Positions 35,191 through 43,538 of a stretch of 64,000 bases of DNA are shown here, one piece after another. A program made the position numbers and the translations under genes. Source of the stretch: Flavobacterium tibetense (GTDB taxonomy: Bacteria; Bacteroidota; Bacteroidia; Flavobacteriales; Flavobacteriaceae); NCBI RefSeq assembly GCF_003293845.1, contig NZ_QLST01000006.1:1-64000 (forward strand). Reading direction: 5' to 3'. Numbering within the stretch: the stretch's first letter is position 1; every line of letters starts with the position of its first letter. A model generated the notes under the pieces. It was not told the origin of the DNA, did no database searches, and was given only the letters and a program-made list of their open reading frames with translations.

Positions 35191-36099
35191 ATGAAATTAC
35201 TTACTTACAAAACACAAGACACCGAGCCTCGTTTAGGATTCATTCATAAAAACCAAGTAATCGATATGCAGGATTTTGGAGAGATATCCAATTTCCCATT
35301 ACCTAATGATATGTTGGAATTAATTGATATGGGATTTGAAATCATTGCTGAAATTACAGAAATGATTGATGAAACTCCAGAAAATTTCTTCGAAGAAATC
35401 GCTTATGAAATTAGCGAAGTAACGATTTTGGCTCCTATCGAAAAACCAAGAAAAAACATCATTGGAATTGGTTTGAATTACACAGAACATGTTGCAGAAA
35501 GCGCTCGTACTTTAGACACCACAGGAAAATTGCCAACCAAACCGATTATATTTTCAAAACCACCAACATCTGTTACAGCAACGAATACAGAAATCATTAA
35601 AAACACAAAGTTGACTTCTCAATTGGATTGGGAATGTGAATTAGCTGTAATCATTTCAAAGAAAGGAAAATATGTGCCTAAATCTGAAGCATTAGATTAC
35701 GTGTTTGGATACACTGTAATTAACGATATTTCTGCTCGTGATTGTCGTCGTGAAGGACAATGGATTGTTTCAAAAGGACAAGATACTTTTGCTCCAATGG
35801 GACCAGTTATCGTTACAAAAGACGAAATCGAAAACCCACACAACTTGAATTTGTCATTAAAAGTAAACGGCGTTGAAAAGCAAAATTCAAACACGCAATT
35901 CATGTTATTCAATATAAACGATTTAATTGAAGATTTAAGTACCGTTTTCACTTTAGAAGCAGGAGACATCATCGCAACAGGAACTCCAGCAGGTGTAGGC
36001 GCCGGAAGAGAACCGCAAGAATGGTTGCATGATGGCGATGTTGTTGAGGCAACTGTGGAAGGAATTGGTACAATCGTGAATACTGTTAGGGAAATATAA
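35191..36099 (+). CDS. Fumarylacetoacetate hydrolase family protein (acylpyruvase)
   Basis: A 302-residue FAH-fold hydrolase. Signature blocks: NIIGIGLNYTEHVAES, PIIFSKPPTSVTATNTEI, LDWECELAVIISKKG (metal-binding Glu), VFGYTVINDISARDCRREGQWIVSKGQDTFAPMGPVIV, and IIATGTPAGVGAGR. In a gentisate-type route it cleaves the C-C bond of the ring-cleavage product to pyruvate plus a C4 acid. The next gene is a maleate isomerase and no maleylpyruvate isomerase is present, so it probably acts on the cis (maleyl or maleamyl) product directly. Confidence 0.88.
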   Translation: MKLLTYKTQDTEPRLGFIHKNQVIDMQDFGEISNFPLPNDMLELIDMGFEIIAEITEMIDETPENFFEEIAYEISEVTILAPIEKPRKNIIGIGLNYTEHVAESARTLDTTGKLPTKPIIFSKPPTSVTATNTEIIKNTKLTSQLDWECELAVIISKKGKYVPKSEALDYVFGYTVINDISARDCRREGQWIVSKGQDTFAPMGPVIVTKDEIENPHNLNLSLKVNGVEKQNSNTQFMLFNINDLIEDLSTVFTLEAGDIIATGTPAGVGAGREPQEWLHDGDVVEATVEGIGTIVNTVREI

Positions 36100-36117
36100 T
36101 TACAAGAAACACTACAA

Positions 36118-36864
36118 ATGAAATACAGAATAGGCCAAATAGTTCCATCATCCAACGTAACGATGGAAACCGAAATACCAGCAATCTTCCGCTCGCGTGA
36201 AACCATTTTACCAGAACGTTTTACGTTTCACAGCAGTAGAATGCGCATGAAAAAAGTGACCAAAGAAGAATTGGAAGCTATGGATGCGATGAGTTTAAAA
36301 TGTGCACAAGAACTTTCAGATGCTCATGTTGACGTTATGGGTTATGCATGTTTAGTAGCCATTATGAGTATGGGACGCGGGTATCATTGCGTTTCGGAAG
36401 TTAATTTACACCAAGAAACGGTGGCGAATGACTTCCCTACTCCTATTGTAACTTCAGCTGGTGCTTTGATTAATGGATTGAAAGTTTTGGGTGCGAAACA
36501 AATTTCGATTATTACACCTTATATGCGTCCATTAACGGATATGGTGGTAGATTATATTGAACATCAAGGCGTAAAAGTAAAAGAAAGTATTGCTTTGGAA
36601 ATTCCAGATAATTTGGAAGTGGCTGCTCAAAACCCAATGAATTTATTAGAAATCTACAAACAATTGGATTTAACTGATGTTGATGTTTTAGTAGTTTCGG
36701 CTTGTGTGCAAATGCCTTCTTTAGAAGCTATCGATTTAATTCAGGCGGAATGTGGAATTCCAGTAACATCAGCAGCAGTTTGTACGACGTATGAAATGAT
36801 GAAGAAATTGGGAATCGAAGCGAAATCAGCTATTGGTGGGGAATTATTGAGTGGGAAGTATTAA
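36118..36864 (+). CDS. Maleate cis-trans isomerase (Asp/Glu racemase superfamily)
   Basis: A 248-residue cofactor-free isomerase turning maleate into fumarate. The start MKYRIGQIVPSSNVTMETEIPA is typical of maleate isomerases, and the two catalytic cysteines are visible in MGYACLVAIMSMG (about 81) and VVSACVQMPSLEA (about 200). It completes conversion of the C4 fragment to a Krebs-cycle acid. Last clear gene of the aromatic operon, 18 bases after the FAH gene. Confidence 0.92.
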   Translation: MKYRIGQIVPSSNVTMETEIPAIFRSRETILPERFTFHSSRMRMKKVTKEELEAMDAMSLKCAQELSDAHVDVMGYACLVAIMSMGRGYHCVSEVNLHQETVANDFPTPIVTSAGALINGLKVLGAKQISIITPYMRPLTDMVVDYIEHQGVKVKESIALEIPDNLEVAAQNPMNLLEIYKQLDLTDVDVLVVSACVQMPSLEAIDLIQAECGIPVTSAAVCTTYEMMKKLGIEAKSAIGGELLSGKY

Positions 36865-36940
36865 ATGATGGCGTTTTTTTAATTACTCAAACACCATTTC
36901 TATTTTATCTTACAAATTTACAACTTTAAACAACTACTGA

Positions 36941-37564
36941 ATGAATAGAGCTTTAAAAGGGTTTTTAATTTTATTCGGATTATTATTAACTATTTTAAGT
37001 GGGTTATACCTTTTCTTGCATGTTGCTTTTGACGGGATTTTTTCAGAACCATCATATAGTAAAAAAGACCTTATTGAAAATTATGAAAAAAGGAAAGATG
37101 ATATTGTAGATGCTGAAAAATACTTCAAATCAATACTTCCAGAAGGTGCACATGTTACAATAGAATTCAACAACAACAAAGAAATAGCGGTTTTCCATAT
37201 TAAGACAGATAGTATTTATCAAAGTAATTGGAATTTAAAAATTGAATCACCCAAAGTAGATTCTATATTGACCCAATTAAATTGGACAAATAAAGAATTA
37301 AAAACATTAAAAGAAAAACTTGACAAAGCAAACTGCATCTCAATTGGTAGTTATGAACCTGTGGTTATAGGTTGGCAAAGAAGCGGAATGGGAATGTTCA
37401 GTTATTTAGTATTCGAGGAAAATTTAAATGAAGGAAAAATTGAAGAGTATAATGATGGATGCACAAATATTTTTTATAAAGACAATATAGTATTGGAATA
37501 CATTGGTGGAGCTATAGGTCAACAATGTTTCTCAGAGTTCTACGAAAAGAAAAACATAAAATGA
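36941..37564 (+). CDS. Hypothetical membrane-anchored protein
   Basis: A 207-residue protein with one N-terminal membrane segment (ALKGFLILFGLLLTILSGLYLFLHVAF) and a soluble alpha/beta remainder not recognised. Blocks such as NCISIGSYEPVVIGWQRSGMGMFSYLVFEE and the ending YIGGAIGQQCFSEFYEKK look ordered. It is 76 bases downstream of the maleate isomerase and not obviously part of its pathway; its AT-richness is higher than that of the upstream operon. Confidence 0.6.
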   Translation: MNRALKGFLILFGLLLTILSGLYLFLHVAFDGIFSEPSYSKKDLIENYEKRKDDIVDAEKYFKSILPEGAHVTIEFNNNKEIAVFHIKTDSIYQSNWNLKIESPKVDSILTQLNWTNKELKTLKEKLDKANCISIGSYEPVVIGWQRSGMGMFSYLVFEENLNEGKIEEYNDGCTNIFYKDNIVLEYIGGAIGQQCFSEFYEKKNIK

Positions 37565-37640
37565 AAAGAAATTACACAAAATTCTTTTTAGAAAGAGCAG
37601 GTTTTGTTTAAATTAAGGTCATATAGTCATTAAAAAAAAG

Positions 37641-38258
37641 TTAATCCAAACGTTTTTTACACTTTTCACACAACTCCAATTTAGCATTATCAATCGTTTT
37701 TACACTTTCTACAGCATCGGTCATAACACAAGATTTGTCTGGACAATGAGGTAAGCCTAAGTTGTGTCCAAATTCATGAACGGTGACTTTTTTTAATCGA
37801 GAAAAATGTATTTTTGGATTAGGATGTTGGATTCGAAAAGTAGAAACAATACAACTATTTCCTGGACAATACGCCAATCCCATGATGCCCCAATCTTCAT
37901 ATTTATAAGTTGGTTTTTTGGTTTGCCCTGAAGCATCTTTTTTGGTAACCGAAATATCTTTTGAAGTTAGACCCAAAATATAATCCAAGGAATCTGGTTT
38001 GTTTTCTCTCTGAATAGCAATCAGCTTATCTGCACGATATCTTGGCGATTTTAAAGTGACAAACGCTTCTTTATAAGGCAATTTCATTGGAAGAATAACA
38101 GTTTTAATCTGATAAAAATCTGCAATAGTTTTGGCAATGGTATCTGTTTTATCTTTTAGAAAATCACCATAAGGTTGAATACCAACGGTTAACTTTTGGG
38201 TTTTATTATTTTGGCAAGAAAATAAAAAGAAGCTAATTGTAAGTAAAAGAATTCGCAT
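37641..38258 (-). CDS. Archaemetzincin-like zinc metalloprotease lipoprotein
   Basis: A 205-residue secreted protein with a lipoprotein signal (LLLTISFFLFSCQ). The zinc motif VHEFGHNLGLPHCPDKSCVM is the metzincin HExxHxxGxxH with the following Cys of archaemetzincins. A C-terminal LCEKCKKR pair adds two more cysteines that may bind a second zinc as in archaemetzincin. Start of the mature protein at about Cys15. Monocistronic, downstream of the E1 terminator. Confidence 0.8.
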   Translation of the reverse strand: MRILLLTISFFLFSCQNNKTQKLTVGIQPYGDFLKDKTDTIAKTIADFYQIKTVILPMKLPYKEAFVTLKSPRYRADKLIAIQRENKPDSLDYILGLTSKDISVTKKDASGQTKKPTYKYEDWGIMGLAYCPGNSCIVSTFRIQHPNPKIHFSRLKKVTVHEFGHNLGLPHCPDKSCVMTDAVESVKTIDNAKLELCEKCKKRLD

Positions 38259-38284
38259 AAAATAACATATTGCTTTAAAACGAA

Positions 38285-38313
38285 AAACCCTGAAATTTAG
38301 TATTTCAGGGTTT
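38285..38313 (-). terminator. Strong terminator after the E1 dehydrogenase gene
   Basis: A perfect 12-base stem aaaccctgaaat / atttcagggttt with a five-base loop, 23 bases past the stop codon of the E1 gene, with A/T runs on both sides. Confidence 0.85.
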
Positions 38314-38335
38314 CATTTTATATATCTAAAAAATC

Positions 38336-40312
38336 CTAGTAAACCAAAAGCTCCTTTAATTCTTTTTCAAATCTTGCTTTTGGTAAATATTGATCTTCTA
38401 ATGATTTCATAAACGGAATTGGTGATTCTAAACTTCCAACTCTTCTAACTGGTGCATCTAAGTATTCGAAGCAGTTTTCCATAATCATTGCTGAAATATC
38501 ACTAGCAACTCCACCAAATAAAGTATCTTCTTGTAAAATAATTACTTTATTCGTTTTCTTAACCGAAGCGTAAATCGCATCCCAATCCATTGGTTGTAAG
38601 GTTCTTAAATCCAATAAATCCGCTTTAATTTCTGGATTTTTAGCTAAAGTTTCTAAAGCCCAATGAACGCCTGCTCCAAAAGAAATAATCGTAACATCAT
38701 TTCCTTCTTTAATCAATGAAGCTTTTCCGAAAGGTAATGTGTAGTAGTCTTTAGGCACATCTTGATAAACACTTCTATACAATTGCTTGTGTTCGAAGAA
38801 TAATACTGGATTTGTATCGTTAATTGCAGTATTTAATAGCCCTTTTGCATCATAAGGAAATGCTGGATACACTACTTTTAATCCTGGCGTTTTCGTAAAC
38901 CAAGCTTCGTTAGTTTGCGAATGGAAAGGTCCCGCTTGAGTACCACCACCGCAAGGCATACGCACCACTACATCCGATTTTTCTAACCATCTGTAATGTT
39001 GCTTCGCTAATAAGTTTACTATTGGGTTAAAACCTGTAGAAACGAAATCCGCAAATTGCATTTCCATTACCGCTTTAAATCCGTTTATTGACAATCCGTT
39101 AGCGGCTGAAACTACAGCACTTTCACAGATTGGTGTATTTCGTACTCTTTCTTTTCCAAATTGGGCTACGAATCCATCCGTAATTTTGAAAGCACCACCG
39201 TATTCAGCAATATCTTGTCCCATGATTACCAAATTCTCATGGCGCTCCATCGACTGACGTAAACCATTCGAAATCGCATCAATCACACGGATGTTTTCTA
39301 TTTCTGAAGAAGGATTGAATTCCTCAAATTCATAAGGTGCATAAACATCCCCCAATTCTTCTTCTAATGAAGCTACAATTTCCGGCTCTTCTTGAACTTT
39401 TGCCCAATCCGTATCGATTTCTTTCTTAATTTCGGCTCTGATAGCTTCATCTTCTTCCTCTGATAAAACCGCAGTAGCTTTTAAATAATTTCTATAATTT
39501 TCTACTGGATCTTTCACAGCCCAAATGTCCATTAATTCTTGCGGAACGTATTTCGTACCACTCGCCTCTTCATGTCCACGCATTCTAAACGTTTTGAACT
39601 CTAATAATACTGGACGTGGATTTTCGACCATAGAAGCTTTTAACTCTGAAATCAAATGCACTACTTCTAACAAGTTATTTCCATCTACAACGTGACTTTC
39701 CATTCCGTAACCAATGCCTTTATCTGCAAGGTTTTCACAACGGTATTGCTCGTTGGTTGGAGTTGATAATCCGTAACCATTATTTTCAATCACGAATAAA
39801 ACCGGTAATTCCCAAACAGCAGCAATATTCAACGCTTCGTGAAAATCACCCTCCGAAGTTGCGCCTTCACCTGTAAATACTGCAGTTACTTTTCCGTTTT
39901 TTCTTAGTTTATTGGCTAAAGCGATTCCGTCTGCAATCCCCAATTGAGGACCTAAATGCGAAATCATTCCAATAATCTTATATTCTTGTGTTCCAAAGTG
40001 GAAACTTCTATCACGACCTTTTGTAAATCCGTTTTTCTTACCTTGCCATTGCGAAAATAAACGGTGCAACGGAATATCACGAGTGGTAAAAACACCCAAA
40101 TTACGGTGCATTGGTAAAATATATTCATCTTTATCCAAGACTGAAGTAATTCCAACAGAAATAGCTTCTTGTCCAATTCCAGAAAACCATTTAGAAACTT
40201 TTCCTTGACGGATTAGAATCAACATTTTCTCTTCAATCAAACGTGGTTTTAAGATTTTCTTGTATAAATCAAGTAGTTGCGAATTCGATAATTCTTTTCT
40301 TTCAAAGTTCAT
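38336..40312 (-). CDS. 2-oxoacid dehydrogenase E1, alpha and beta fused (branched-chain type)
   Basis: A 658-residue thiamine-diphosphate enzyme. Residues about 1-320 are the E1 alpha part, with the ThDP/Mg motif TGEGATSEGDFHEALNIAAVWELPVLFVIENNGYGL and the loop TFRMRGHEEASGTKYVP. Residues about 340-658 are E1 beta (IRVIDAISNGLRQSMERHENLVIMGQDIAEYGG, PICESAVVSAANGLSINGF, VVRMPCGGG). The fusion is common in Bacteroidota as the E1 of a branched-chain or pyruvate complex. E2 and E3 are not in this window. Monocistronic with its own terminator. Confidence 0.92.
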   Translation of the reverse strand: MNFERKELSNSQLLDLYKKILKPRLIEEKMLILIRQGKVSKWFSGIGQEAISVGITSVLDKDEYILPMHRNLGVFTTRDIPLHRLFSQWQGKKNGFTKGRDRSFHFGTQEYKIIGMISHLGPQLGIADGIALANKLRKNGKVTAVFTGEGATSEGDFHEALNIAAVWELPVLFVIENNGYGLSTPTNEQYRCENLADKGIGYGMESHVVDGNNLLEVVHLISELKASMVENPRPVLLEFKTFRMRGHEEASGTKYVPQELMDIWAVKDPVENYRNYLKATAVLSEEEDEAIRAEIKKEIDTDWAKVQEEPEIVASLEEELGDVYAPYEFEEFNPSSEIENIRVIDAISNGLRQSMERHENLVIMGQDIAEYGGAFKITDGFVAQFGKERVRNTPICESAVVSAANGLSINGFKAVMEMQFADFVSTGFNPIVNLLAKQHYRWLEKSDVVVRMPCGGGTQAGPFHSQTNEAWFTKTPGLKVVYPAFPYDAKGLLNTAINDTNPVLFFEHKQLYRSVYQDVPKDYYTLPFGKASLIKEGNDVTIISFGAGVHWALETLAKNPEIKADLLDLRTLQPMDWDAIYASVKKTNKVIILQEDTLFGGVASDISAMIMENCFEYLDAPVRRVGSLESPIPFMKSLEDQYLPKARFEKELKELLVY

Positions 40313-40656
40313 GATAGTGGAACAATTAAATTTTGCCCAAAAGTACTAAAAATAACATTTTGAAAGTGAATTGTTATAAAAAAAGATGAGACAAATTTCA
40401 AGTGCAAGAACAAGTACAATTTCAAGTCTAAACGCAAAGACGCAAAGTTTTTTCGCAAAGAATACAAAGTATTATTTTAGTAATTTCAAAAATTGTCTTC
40501 CAAAAAAAATCCGTTTAAATCAGCGTGCAAACTTCACCCATCATCCATAACCCATCAATGTTAACAACTTTCCACTTTCACAATAAAAATATTTAATTAT
40601 CTTTGTATTTACTTGGGTTCAAACCCAATTTGATTTATTAACAATAAAGCTTAAGT
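40313..40656. other. 344-base intergenic stretch of repeat remnants and a promoter
   Basis: No ORF is supported. From left to right it holds tcaagtgcaagaacaagtac-type words, a cgcaaagacgcaaag repeat (about 40428-40470), a degenerate copy of the GxxExxY terminal repeat (aatccgtttaaatcagcgtg at about 40508-40527), and the promoter region of the plus-strand oxygenase gene (from about 40590). Confidence 0.6.
40598..40628 (+). promoter_or_regulatory. -7 box and palindromic site before the oxygenase gene
   Basis: TATCTTTG (40598-40605) fits the Bacteroidota -7 box, although no good TTG is seen at -33. Just downstream, TTGGGTT-ca-AACCCAA (40613-40628) is a perfect inverted repeat near the expected transcription start, so it could be a repressor site or a 5' hairpin. 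Confidence 0.5.
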
Positions 40657-41610
40657 ATGCAACAAATTCCTAGTGTTGACTTACGTGATTTCCTGTCGGA
40701 TGATCCGGCACGTAAACAAAAATTTGTAAATGAAATCGGAAAAGCCTACGAAGAAATCGGATTCGTAGCATTAAAAGGTCATTTTTTAGATGACAAATTA
40801 GTTGAAGGCTTGTATTCAGAAGTTCGTAACTTCTTTTCACTTCCTTTAGAAACCAAAGCTAAATACGAAATTCCAGGTATTGGCGGACAACGTGGTTATG
40901 TTTCTTTTGGTAAAGAACATGCTAAAGGTCGTTCTGCTGGAGATTTGAAAGAGTTTTGGCATTTTGGACAATACGTTAGCGAAGGTTCAAAGTACGCTGG
41001 TGAATATCCAGATAACGTGGAAGTAACTGAATTACCAAAGTTTAACTCTGTTGGTAAAGAAGCTTACCAAATGTTAGAAAAAACTGGTGTTTATGTATTA
41101 AGAGCATTATCACTTTACATTGGTTTAGACGAATTCTACTTTGATAAATACATCAAAGATGGAAACAGTATTTTACGTCCAATTCACTATCCACCTATCA
41201 CTGACGAGCCTCAAGATGGTGCTGTAAGAGCTGCTGCTCATGGTGATATCAACTTGATTACCTTATTAATGGGCGCTCAAGGAAAAGGATTACAAGTACA
41301 AAATCACAATGGCGAATGGGTAGATGCTATGGCACAACCAGACGAATTGATGATTAACGTTGGGGATATGTTATCAAGACACACCAATAACAAGTTGAAA
41401 TCAACGATTCACCAAGTGGTTAATCCACCAAGAGAATTGTGGGGTTCTTCTCGTTTTTCCATTCCTTTTTTCATGCACCCAGTAAGCGATATGAGTTTAA
41501 ATTGCTTACCAGAATGCATTGATGAAAACAATCCAAAATTATATGAAGACATCACTGCTGGTGAATTCTTACATGAACGTTTGGTGGAATTAGGTTTGAT
41601 TAAGAAATAA
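40657..41610 (+). CDS. 2OG-Fe(II) oxygenase, isopenicillin N synthase-like family
   Basis: A 317-residue non-haem iron oxygenase. The N-terminal DIOX_N-type region starts IPSVDLRDFL and includes YEEIGFVALKGH. The iron ligands HGDIN (His and Asp) and a distal His in KLKSTIHQVVNPP are present, followed by SRFSIPFFMHP, whose Arg-x-Ser binds 2-oxoglutarate. Length is typical. The substrate is not evident: members range from antibiotic synthases to general dioxygenases. It is monocistronic with a distinct palindrome in its promoter. Confidence 0.88.
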   Translation: MQQIPSVDLRDFLSDDPARKQKFVNEIGKAYEEIGFVALKGHFLDDKLVEGLYSEVRNFFSLPLETKAKYEIPGIGGQRGYVSFGKEHAKGRSAGDLKEFWHFGQYVSEGSKYAGEYPDNVEVTELPKFNSVGKEAYQMLEKTGVYVLRALSLYIGLDEFYFDKYIKDGNSILRPIHYPPITDEPQDGAVRAAAHGDINLITLLMGAQGKGLQVQNHNGEWVDAMAQPDELMINVGDMLSRHTNNKLKSTIHQVVNPPRELWGSSRFSIPFFMHPVSDMSLNCLPECIDENNPKLYEDITAGEFLHERLVELGLIKK

Positions 41611-41703
41611 GGAAAATAAAATTCCAATAAATAAAATTCCAAATTCCAAGTAACATTGGGGTTTGGTTTTTTGTTTAAAGATTGAAAATACATACACGCC
41701 ATA

Positions 41704-42220
41704 TTAGCACGCGGATGAAACGGATTTACTTCGTAAAACGCAGATTAAAACAGATTTTAAACCATAAAAAAAGAATATATGCACTTATTACATCAAGATT
41801 TAACATCGTTAATTTTAAAAACTTTTTACGAAGTTTACAATGAATTAGGTTTTGGTTTTCTTGAAAAAGTTTATCAAAATGCTTTATTGATTGAGTTAAG
41901 AAAAAATGGACTTGAAGCAACTCCTAATAAGAAAATTAAAGTTTATTATAAAGGAGAAAATGTTGGTGATTATTATGCTGATATCATTGTAAACAATACA
42001 ATCATATTAGAATTAAAAGCAGCTGATTATATTGTTGAAGAGTTTGAGAATCAATTACTCAATTACCTAAAAGGAACTGATTGCGAAATTGGTTTATTAT
42101 TAAATTTTGGCAAGAAACCTGAATTCAAAAGAAAAATTTACGAAAACAAGAGAAAAAATAGAAAAAATCAGTTTTAATTCGCGCTTCGCTTTAGCGAATC
42201 CGTTTTATCCGCGTGCTAAA
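41704..42220. mobile_element. Candidate mobile element: GxxExxY gene between terminal inverted repeats
   Basis: The left end begins ttagcacgcggatgaaacgg (41704 on) and the right end, read on the minus strand from 42219, begins ttagcacgcggataaaacgg. The outer 23 bases differ at one position. Inside, the arms differ in sequence but each can fold a small hairpin (tttac-ttc-gtaaa on the left; ttcgct-aa-agcgaa on the right), after which both continue with a ...attaaaac(a/t)gatttt block, giving arms of about 55 bases. The element of about 517 bp carries only the GxxExxY gene. Solo relatives lie at 28500-28561 and, degenerate, near 40508. No target duplication is obvious. Confidence 0.6.
41779..42177 (+). 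CDS. GxxExxY protein (PD-(D/E)XK nuclease-like)
   Basis: A 132-residue protein of the GxxExxY family; the name-giving motif is G26-FLE29-KVY32. The core DYYADIIVNNTIILELKA supplies Asp68, Glu78 and Lys80, the D...ExK catalytic pattern of PD-(D/E)XK nucleases, so a DNA-nicking or cutting role is plausible (inference; no function is established that I know of). The gene is enclosed by ~55-base terminal inverted repeats, with its start 23 bases inside the left one and its stop inside the inner edge of the right one. The C-terminus is very basic (KRKIYENKRKNRKNQF), fitting nucleic-acid binding. Confidence 0.88.
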   Translation: MHLLHQDLTSLILKTFYEVYNELGFGFLEKVYQNALLIELRKNGLEATPNKKIKVYYKGENVGDYYADIIVNNTIILELKAADYIVEEFENQLLNYLKGTDCEIGLLLNFGKKPEFKRKIYENKRKNRKNQF

Positions 42221-42222
42221 CT

Positions 42223-42555
42223 ATGGACTTACAAGAACAACTAAAAAAACTATTCCCTAACCACGAAGTTTCAAACGAACCAGAAACTGTCGAGGAAACG
42301 CAACATGAATTATTCGTTCAGGCAGCACCTATGATTTGCAAATATGAGAAACGTAAAGGAAAACCTACTACTATAATTTCAGGATATGAAGGCGAAGATG
42401 AAGATTTTAAAATCTTAGCAAAAGAAATCAAAAGCAAACTAGCTGTTGGTGGTACGTTTAAAGATGGCGAAATCATCATTCAAGGTGATTATCGTGATAG
42501 AATCATGAAACTATTACAGGACAAAGGATTCAAAACAAAACGTGTAGGCGGATAA
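42223..42555 (+). CDS. SUI1/eIF1-like translation factor (YciH family)
   Basis: A 110-residue protein with the SUI1 domain: KYEKRKGKPTTIISGYEGEDEDFKILAKEIKSKLAVGGTFKDGEIIIQGDYRDRIMKLLQDKGF, the typical bacterial YciH sequence. It is a homologue of eukaryotic eIF1 and probably affects start-codon selection or initiation fidelity. Its ATG lies three bases beyond the right end of the GxxExxY element, so that element now forms its leader. Confidence 0.93.
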   Translation: MDLQEQLKKLFPNHEVSNEPETVEETQHELFVQAAPMICKYEKRKGKPTTIISGYEGEDEDFKILAKEIKSKLAVGGTFKDGEIIIQGDYRDRIMKLLQDKGFKTKRVGG

Positions 42556-42625
42556 AAAAGTGTTCCGTATTCAGTTTATAGTATTTAGTTGAATCTGTAA
42601 AAATAAAAATCTTAAATTAAAAAAA

Positions 42626-42650
42626 CTTTGCGACTTAGAGTCTTTGTGGC
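42626..42650 (+). repeat. ctttgcgacttagagtcttt-type repeat before the phosphorylase gene
   Basis: ctttgcgacttagagtcttt followed by gtggc ends 15 bases before the ATG at 42666. Same family as the repeats at 32930 and 35161. Confidence 0.6.
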
Positions 42651-42665
42651 AAAAACAATAAACAT

Positions 42666-43532
42666 ATGATACAATCATCAGAATTAATATTAAACCCAGA
42701 CGGAAGTGTATATCACATCAATCTAAAACCTGGACAAGTTGCTAACGATATTATCTTCGTTGGTGACCAAAATCGTGTGGAGAAAATCACAAAACACTTT
42801 GATTCTATAGAATTTACGACTCAAAAACGTGAATTCAAAACACAAACTGGAACTTACAAAGGCAAAAGAATTACAGTAATGTCAACTGGCATTGGTCCAG
42901 ATAACATTGACATCGTAATGAATGAATTAGACGCTTTGGTAAACGTTGATTTAGCAACTAGAACTGTTAAAAATGAATTAACTTCATTGAATATCGTTCG
43001 CATTGGTACTTCTGGTTCGTTACAAGCGGATATTCCAGTTGATAGTTTTGTAATGAGTCAATATGGTTTAGGATTAGACAATATGCTTCGCTCCTATTTA
43101 ATTGATGAAATTTCGGAAATCGAAATAGAAGAAGCGTTTATTGCGCAAACTAATTGGGACATGAGAAAAGGGCGTCCGTACGTGATTTCATGCAGTAAAA
43201 CTCTAGAAAAACGTTTAGAAAGCGATAAAATTTTCAAAGGATTCACAGGAACCGCTGGCGGTTTTTACGGTCCGCAAGGTCGTGTCGTGCGTTTAGGAAT
43301 TCAAGACCCAGAATTAAATGCTAAAATGGATAGTTTCAATTTCAACGGAACACGAATGACCAATTTAGAAATGGAAACTGGCGCTATTTATGGTTTAGGA
43401 AAACTATTGGGTCACGAATGTTTATCGTTAAACGCAATCATAGCCAACCGTGCAACTGGAACTTTCAGTGAAGACCCATACAAATCTGTAGATGAGTTAA
43501 TTGAATACACTTTAAACAAGTTAGCAGAGTAA
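42666..43532 (+). CDS. Nucleoside phosphorylase (uridine phosphorylase-like)
   Basis: A 288-residue PNP/UDP-family phosphorylase that splits nucleosides with phosphate. Visible blocks: IIFVGDQNRVEKITKHFD, TYKGKRITVMSTGIGPDNIDIVMNELDAL, IVRIGTSGSLQADIPVDSFVMSQYGLGLDN, and MTNLEMETGAIYGLGKLLGHECLSLNAIIANR, the ribose-binding Glu-Met-Glu segment. The GTSGSLQ and MEMETGA-like motifs favour uridine phosphorylase, but purine substrates are not ruled out. Preceded by a short repeat. Confidence 0.88.
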   Translation: MIQSSELILNPDGSVYHINLKPGQVANDIIFVGDQNRVEKITKHFDSIEFTTQKREFKTQTGTYKGKRITVMSTGIGPDNIDIVMNELDALVNVDLATRTVKNELTSLNIVRIGTSGSLQADIPVDSFVMSQYGLGLDNMLRSYLIDEISEIEIEEAFIAQTNWDMRKGRPYVISCSKTLEKRLESDKIFKGFTGTAGGFYGPQGRVVRLGIQDPELNAKMDSFNFNGTRMTNLEMETGAIYGLGKLLGHECLSLNAIIANRATGTFSEDPYKSVDELIEYTLNKLAE

Positions 43533-43538
43533 TGAAAA

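Noticed and set aside
40428..40470. CRISPR-like repeat (cgcaaagacgcaaag)
   Set aside because: Units are short, irregular and without spacers of constant length; the same words are scattered singly elsewhere.
41726..41920. Antisense 64-residue ORF over the GxxExxY start
   Set aside because: No recognisable protein features; it lies opposite a well-supported gene and its inverted repeat.
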